Positions 57,201 to 64,000 of a stretch of DNA of 64,000 bases are shown piece by piece. The position numbers and the translations under genes are program-made. The stretch is from Coffea arabica (taxonomy: Eukaryota > Streptophyta > Magnoliopsida > Gentianales > Rubiaceae), in NCBI RefSeq assembly GCF_036785885.1, contig NC_092329.1, positions 4,712,001 to 4,776,000 on the forward strand. The letters run 5' to 3'. Positions within the stretch are counted from its first letter, which is position 1, and each line of letters opens with the position of its first letter. The notes beneath the pieces were generated by a model. The model searched no databases. It saw nothing but the letters and a program-made list of their open reading frames with translations, and was not told the origin of the DNA.

Positions 57201-60200
57201 TCGGTTTTCCAGAAACTTCTCTCATTTAAACCCAAGACATGTACAAAAAGGTTCTTTTAGCTGAAGAAACATGGAAAAGGAACTAAGATGAAAAAAAAAA
57301 TGAAGAAGAAGAAGAAGATGAAAATGATTCAGAAACCTCCAATCAGTTGATTCTTCTATTTCATTACTTATTTCCATTTTAAGGGAGACCATACTAAAAC
57401 AAAACTGTATGACAGACCTTGATTGCTGAAAAGAGATGTGCAACACCAGTTTGTGACCAATCTACTCCAACCAAGGGCATAAACTGTCCCAGAAGATCAG
57501 ATCTGCACAATTGGAACAGAAAATAGGAATTAGAAAAGCCTAAGGGAAAACTGCATCCTTCTTTTGATTGATCTAAGTAAAGGTCTTACCAAAAAAGAAG
57601 AATGAAGAAAGCCTGAATCACATAAAACCTATTCTGAACTTACTGAATTAGCAACTCACAGAGTGGGAGCTTACCCATAAGAAAGGACAAGCATCAGCTA
57701 TGACGATAAGGAAACATTACATAAAATTATCCTCTCATGCATGCATCTGTAATATATATATATATTCTAGTTATTTTCTGTTCGCTTTGGTGGTGATGAG
57801 GAATAAAATTCTCCCTTCCTTATTCGAAGATGCGTTCCCACCTTTCCGTTTACTCTACTAGACCATCAATCCACTGTTTTTTACCTAAAATTTGTAGCTC
57901 TTGTTACTACATCAAACAAGGAATCACTATAAAAAGGAACATCCTCAAGTACAGAGGAGAAATTGCCCATCTTCAATCTTTGTTCAATTACTAAGAAGCA
58001 AAACTGCACTTAATCACATCATCACTGTGATCGCATTTAATTTCTAAAGCAAGAATAGTTATTTTAGCCTGGGGAAAGATTTGTTGTGCCAAACAAAACA
58101 TCTGAGGACCTATGGGAACATATCTTACGACATCCAAAACCCAAAATAATCATTAGATACTAAAATTTCCTTTCCAAGAAAATATGTCTTTGTTCTGCAT
58201 TTAAAGTGAAGCCAAGCATCAATATACTTCTTTCCACAACCAATCTAGTAGCCAGTTAAAATAATCAAATTATAGTTGCATTAACAATTATCTTCAGTCT
58301 CAAATCTGGATTGGAACTTCCATTGTAAGTGGAAGTGATTAATACAGTGGTAGTTTTACAGATGAGAACTGCCCTGTTAAATTATAGAGATCTTGGAATA
58401 ATTAAGCCTCATCTCATCCAGATTGTTGACAGAACAAGTTTCAATTTTGTTGAACTTAAGAACATCCTGTCCATGATGTACCATAGTATATTGTCTAATC
58501 ACTGCACTCCACCCTACCTTTACTTTTTGCCCAATAACTCATTCTAGAAACTCCTTAAAATATGCCCAAACCGTAATAACCCATATCCTCCAATTTATCT
58601 TGTCTAGGTAGTATTACTACCAGAAAATTATAAGAAATTACTGGATTTAGCTTTTCTTGTATACAGAACATCCAATATAACATTCTTACTGCCTACATCG
58701 TAATCTGTCAATGACTAGGTTGGACCTAACAAAATTGACCTTATTCTGAGCTATGTATACTTTCCTTCATGTTTACATGACGTGTAGCACATTACCCCCA
58801 ACTAAATATGATCCAAATTTTTACATGAATCTTAAATCTCTGCCCTATTATTGGTAGTTGAGCATAAGTATCCAACTGCCCGATTATCTTTCTATTATTT
58901 TAGCTATGCAATCTTAATCGATTAGGTTTTAGTATGCTTCCCTCTAGAATATGTATGACTAGACAATACTTTGGTTTCACACTCTAAAAGAATAACCAGA
59001 TGGTCTCAACAAACCTGCGGAACTGAGAAAGCAACCAACCCCCATAAATGGGTCAAGATTACCTGGTGATTGTCCCATCGACATCAGATATCACAACACG
59101 AGTGTCCCATTTCCACAAATAAATCCGGGCATCAACCTGCATATCATGGGTAGTAAATAAGTATACATGCAAGCAGATGCACATACATACTACAAGAAAG
59201 TGGCTGCTATAATAGTACAGATATACAAAGCTACAACTAAATTGGCAGTTAAATAGGCAGATTTTATCTAAAATTCTGTGTGGCCTTTTACATATAATAA
59301 TAGATAAGCCAAAGATTAGATAAAGAGAGAGAGAAATAGCAGTTCTAGAAGAAGAACAACAAAGAATCCTGACAAAAAGTGTGAATTTCCTGATGAAAAG
59401 AATAGAAAACAACCTGTTGTTTCCCAAGCATTGGAGTTGAGAATGTGAACACTATTGAGTTCCTCCCTCCCTTCAAATTCAAAGATGCTAATTGTTCAGA
59501 TGTTGGAGTGATTAACCTGGTCTTCTTCTTGGTTACCTTCCTTTTAGGCAAATCCTCTCCATCTTCAATGCCAATCTTTCTCTTTGTAATATCTAGAGAA
59601 TCAGAACTTTGGGTCAGAATTTGAAATCAACAGGGGACCTTTCATGCTTCTTGTTTTTTTAAAAGGATAAACCCAAATTTTCAAATTCCCAGCATGTATT
59701 TAAATTCACCCACAGAAATCTTGCAGTATTGTTCACATTGAAAATAAGATCAACTTCAATAAGAAATTCCCATGGAGAAATAAACTTAGCCCATTGCAAG
59801 GGATATACTTATTCATATTTGCTTTAGCAAGCCAAACTTCAGCATTGTACATCATAATTGTAAGAAAGTCATCTTAACAACTGTCTGCAAGTTGAGTTAT
59901 GATAAGCATAACTACGTAGAATCTGCACTCATATAATACCATTTGCTTTTAACTAACACAAATGCAAACAATTGCATGTAATTCGTCAACTGTACCAGGA
60001 AAACATTATAAAGTGGAAATAGAAAATGACAGATCAAATCATCCCATATCAATGGCAACAAATTATTGCATTGAAACTATTTATCTCATCAATGCCAGCC
60101 ACCAGAAACATAGAAAAGTTTCAACAGAAAATTGTACACACCAATAGCTGGATTGGTCATTTCATTTTTCAGCTCCTCTATGCTCTTAGTATCTTTGGCC

Positions 60201-62212
60201 ACCTGCTCACTTTTAGATGATTGGATATCATTCACTTCGTCTTTGTTTGCATTACTCAGAATATTATTGTTATGTGCCAGCATGTTGGGTAAAGATCTTG
60301 CAATCCTGGAAACTTCTTTAGACTGGATACTAGTTGCAGGAATATCAATATGGCTGGATACAGTTCTCAACTTCCTACTTAAGTTATCATCTGACAGTTT
60401 CACCTGAAAAGACTTGTTTTCTGATGAGCCGAGCATGGTACCAGGAATGAAAGAGTCATTTACTTCTTCAGTTTGTACCTGCAAACATGGTGGATCACCT
60501 TCTTTCTCATTATAATCTGGAGAAATAGGCTCCTCTAGATGTCTGACTGAACTAGGGGTGAAATCATCAAAGTCACCAAAAAGCAATTGCTCTTCTTCTG
60601 AAATTTCTGATGTTAAAATGTTTAGTTGGATAGGATCAACTACACGCTTGACAGGGGGCTCACACTTGCTGATTTGATCTTCTCCACAAAGAGTTTTTTC
60701 AACAACAGCTTGAGAAGTAGAGATGGTAAAAATGCGTGGTGACTCAATGTCCTCAGCAGAAGCATATACAGGTTGGAGAGTGATCATTTGTGAGTAGGTT
60801 CCAGTGAGTACACCATTCTCCATGGAGCGTGATGAAGTTGTCTTCTCATCAATGGAGAAAAAACAATCACTTTGGTTTTCCAAAAGCTCTTGAGAACTTG
60901 AAGTTTCATTTGCATTTGCATCACTTGAAGGTTTAGAGTTCCCCTCACAGACCAAACCAGTTGTCTGCACTGTTTCAGCAAAGACATGTTCAGATCCTCC
61001 GCTGGAAAGATGCAGAGCACCATGACCCTGTTTGTTTGAATCATCCAACTCCAAAGTTGAGCTCACTGAAGTTTCACAGTAAAGAAAAGATGGGTCATCT
61101 CTATTCCCATCTGTTGCAAAACCTGCGTTACTGAAACTACCCTGCGTCTCGTTATTGCCGGGACAGTCTTCAAGGTTAACTGAGTCTTGAATTTTGGATT
61201 CATTACTAGCAATGTCAGAGATGACATCAATCAAGCTTGCACTTGCACCTGTATCATTTGCCAATATGTTATCAGTCTTGGTTGCCAATCTCAAATTGGG
61301 CTCATCAACTTCAACAGAAGATGTTCCAATCACATCTTCTGCTGTTATACATGACATCTCTAAACCAGTTTCCACAACTGGCCTCTCTGATTTTGTGGGC
61401 ATACGTTTAAGTCTACAGCCTTCTTCACCATTGGCAGAACTAAATTCATTCAGCAAGATGCTATCAGTCAGATTATTGCCATTGGCAAGAGATTCCACAT
61501 TGTTATCTCTATCCTGAGTCATCAATAGCTTACAATCACTAGCCTCTGATTTAACTTGAGAAGATGGCCGTGAAGCACTATCTTTCCTCCGCCTAGGGGA
61601 GGCAAGATTGGTAGACCACTTAACCTCCAAGAGATCTGCTGCAATCTCAGCTCGTTCCAATGACTCCGACCTAACAACACCAGCAACATCTTCATCCTTT
61701 GGCAAATTGCCCTTTTTAATCGACTTCCTCCCAAAAACAAATCCCAAAATACGAGATCGTCGAGAATTGGTCCTTGATATGACATTCCGATTACCTAAAT
61801 CAATCTCAGTAACTGACTCTGACTGATAAGCATCAAAATTACAACTTTTTGCTTCTAGAGCCCTTCTATCATTAGATTGTCCATCAGTATCCTCACCCGA
61901 AGATGAAGGGGAAGGCAAAGTATCTTCTTCTCCAACATCAACCTCTTTGAGAAAGTATGCTTCCCCTTTATGATCCAAATACATGTGAAAATCTGCTTCA
62001 ACCCCATTAACGTTAATGCCTACCACCTTCTCTTTTGCCTTTAGGACCCCTTGAAATTTGCCAAAACGAACATACCAAGGTGATGATTTAAAGCTCCCAT
62101 CTTGCTGTTCCACCACGATTATATCTACCGCACCACCAAATGGATGAAATGGTCCAGACACAGTATACACACTTCTACTTAAAAAGCTGCCTACTTTTCC
62201 TACAGCTTTCAT
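54209..62212 (-). CDS. PAH2: Phosphatidate phosphatase, lipin family (PAH2-like)
   Basis: Mg-dependent enzyme converting phosphatidic acid to diacylglycerol; in Arabidopsis PAH1/PAH2 restrain ER phospholipid synthesis. Ten exons: 62212-60142, 59592-59414, 59136-59063, 57502-57418, 57046-56960, 56771-56699, 55691-55648, 54893-54765, 54677-54579 and 54265-54209, giving 965 residues in frame. Residues 1 to about 105 are the N-LIP domain ([40 protein letters not shown]). A basic [19 protein letters not shown] near 160 and a long acidic, Ser-rich linker follow. The C-LIP/HAD domain begins near 720 and has the catalytic DVDGT (Asp768, Asp770), [26 protein letters not shown] and the C-terminal [13 protein letters not shown]. 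The [17 protein letters not shown] and LGFVFGR motifs favour PAH2. MKAVGK is the family start; an ATG 24 bases upstream is also in frame. Confidence 0.93.
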
Positions 62213-62976
62213 CTTTTCCAGAATTTGAATTTCCAACTTAACAATCCATCACAAATCGAAATCCAAATTTCTCAACCCGACAAGATAAGATCTTTTTGAT
62301 TTTGAAATAAAATCCATGGATCAAATAATTATTAAACCACCAAGTCTCCTACAAAACAATATCAAAAGCTATAAATTCTTTCCCTTTTATCTCCCTCCCT
62401 ATCATTCTTCCCCTTTCTTAGACTAACAAATGAAATTGAAAAGTACCGGATTACGCAAATCAAACACAGACTATAATCTAAGAACCCCAATGAAATGATC
62501 AAGAAAAGTATACAGAAGAAACTGATCTTGCATAACGGGGAGAGGACATCAAATTGAAACAACTATTAACAGAAAACCAACAAGATTGTTCAAATATAAT
62601 ATGCAAACTGACCGTTAAAAAACCAAGAAAACCAATGATTGAAAGGGATCGAATTTGAAAACCAGCTCAAAAATCTTGGCAAGATTTCAAATAAAAATCA
62701 AATGCTTACATTTAAGAGCTGGAACGGCAAGAAACCTCCAAGATTAAGACGGGAGAAAAAGGAGGGGGTGGCGTGAGTATGCAAAGAATATTCCTTGTTA
62801 CATTATTTCATTATTCGGATGTGCCACTCGTACAAATCATTTACACACTAAATATGATCCCTCAGTGTGGTATAGCGGTCTTTACCATCAAATATAACCC
62901 ATCTTTCTTCTTTTTTAAAAAATTTTTATTTTGTCCCTCCAAGAAACTGGTATGTTTGATGGTTTAAAAAAATAAA
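62213..62976. other. PAH2 5' UTR and promoter region
   Basis: On the minus strand TTAAATGTAAGCATT (62702-62716) could be a splice donor ending a 5' UTR exon at about 62711, implying a leader intron; the acceptor was not pinned down. No other gene is seen. Confidence 0.35.
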
Positions 62977-63785
62977 GAGATGATTTCAAAAACCTCCCCT
63001 AAAATTTCTGACTAATTCATTTAGTTCTCTCAAATTTTTAAAAATTGCACTTACCTTCTTTAATTTGGCATTTTGGTAAACAAACCTTGAAATAGGGTCA
63101 AAAATTTAATGAATACCCTAAAATGCCATTATCTTATATAAATTTTAATTTATTCTTCTAAATAATTATAAAGTAATTTGGCGTAATTATAAAAGGAATT
63201 AGTATCAAATGTTTTATGCTAATATTTGTTGTTTCATAATCAACTATAATAATAAATCTTTTGCTACTTTTCATGGTGCTTTATTAAAGATATAAATTCC
63301 TTTTAAGATAGAAAAGAGATTGTTATCTTATTTTTAAAATTTATGGACTTTTTTTTAAGAAAATTTGATGGACTAGTTCTGTGATGGAACTACCATAGTT
63401 TGGTAGTGATCCTGGACATTTGTCTTTAGTTATTGTTGATTTCTCATTGATTTAGATACCCAAAAAAAGAGTCACAAAAAATTTTATTTTAAAAATTATC
63501 AAAAAATATTACTAGTTTAATATTTTATCAAGGCAAAGGTTAGAGACAATGTTAATAGTTGTTCTATAGTTCTAATGAGATATAAGAGAAATGAATAAGA
63601 AGGAAAGGAAAAAAACTATAAAATCCATCTTTTTGTATAATCATGACAACAAGAGAGTTTTATTAAAATATTAATGTTAGTATTGTTATTTTAAATAGGT
63701 AAGAGAGATAGGTGTAATTTATCAAATCTTAGGAACGCTAAGTGAAATTGTCAGAAATCCCAGTAGAGGTTCATGAAATTATCCG
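62977..63785. mobile_element. Mutator-like non-autonomous element, copy 2
   Basis: Its ends (GATGATTTCAAAAACCTCCCC and, inverted, CGGATAATTTCATGAACCTC) match those of the element at 3944-4910. A perfect 9-bp direct repeat AAAAATAAA flanks it (62968-62976 and 63786-63794), though this sequence is simple. The 809-bp interior is AT-rich without a transposase. It is more diverged between its own ends than copy 1, so probably older. Confidence 0.65.
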
Positions 63786-64000
63786 AAAAATAAACCAAAG
63801 ACATGCGTTCTTGCCAAACTGTCAAAAATGGTTTTTTTGGAATACACTTGTGGAGATTCTAGGGGCTTTAGAGGAAGTACATCTCCAAGTAGGAGTAATA
63901 AATTATGAGTAATAGAAAAGGAAAGAAAAAAATTAATATATGTTTAGATAAAGTATTATTTAAAATAATTACTGTAATATTTTTTTTGTAATATAATGTA
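63786..64000. other. AT-rich edge of window
   Basis: No gene. The last 60 bases (ATGTTTAGATAAAGTATTATTT) resemble the MITE-like remnant near 1898 and run out of the window. Confidence 0.3.

Noticed and set aside
1-64000. CRISPR arrays, operons, riboswitches and rRNA genes
   Set aside because: None seen; the window is eukaryotic nuclear DNA, and the tandem repeats found are few-copy duplications or microsatellites without CRISPR spacing.

Overview
The window is nuclear DNA from a flowering plant. Long AT-rich intergenic stretches full of small DNA transposons separate intron-containing genes, and several products are plant-specific: Lhca5, a TIC22 import protein, a WEB1-type chloroplast-movement protein and a GUX glucuronosyltransferase. 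Protein style and intron layout suit a core eudicot. The species cannot be fixed from the sequence; an asterid is only a guess.

Layout. 1-9.4 kb is a transposon graveyard: a long-inverted-repeat element, hAT-like and Mutator-like MITEs, a truncated SINE, and a probable Helitron (about 5902-9108) carrying two nested elements. 9.4-21.9 kb holds four + strand genes: SCP2, a secreted alpha-amylase with a duplicated core promoter, a VID27-family protein, and Lhca5. WEB1 (22.9-25.9 kb, - strand) converges on Lhca5 and probably has a 3.3 kb 5' UTR intron. A GUX gene (31.8-34.6 kb, -) hosts a tRNA-Arg(CCU) gene on the opposite strand of its second intron. An eight-exon TIC22 gene (37.9-41.0 kb, -) follows. 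After about 4 kb of intergenic DNA with a well-preserved SINE comes a tandem array of three two-EF-hand genes (45.2-51.0 kb, +). A ten-exon lipin-type phosphatidate phosphatase, PAH2-like (54.2-62.2 kb, -), closes the gene space, and another copy of the Mutator-like family lies at 63 kb.

Functions. Lhca5, TIC22 and WEB1 all concern chloroplasts (photosystem I antenna, protein import, light-driven movement). SCP2 and PAH2 concern lipids, alpha-amylase starch, and GUX cell-wall xylan. There is no operon logic, and I treat the neighbourhood as coincidental apart from the tandem EF-hand array.

Exon boundaries were set by reading GT/AG sites in frame and comparing with remembered family sequences. 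Every multi-exon model sums to an open frame from ATG to stop. UTRs, transcription starts and transposon family assignments are less certain. I saw no clear novel multi-gene system. The items most worth checking are the EF-hand array, the duplicated amylase promoter, the tRNA inside the GUX intron, and the nested Helitron with its foldback insert.
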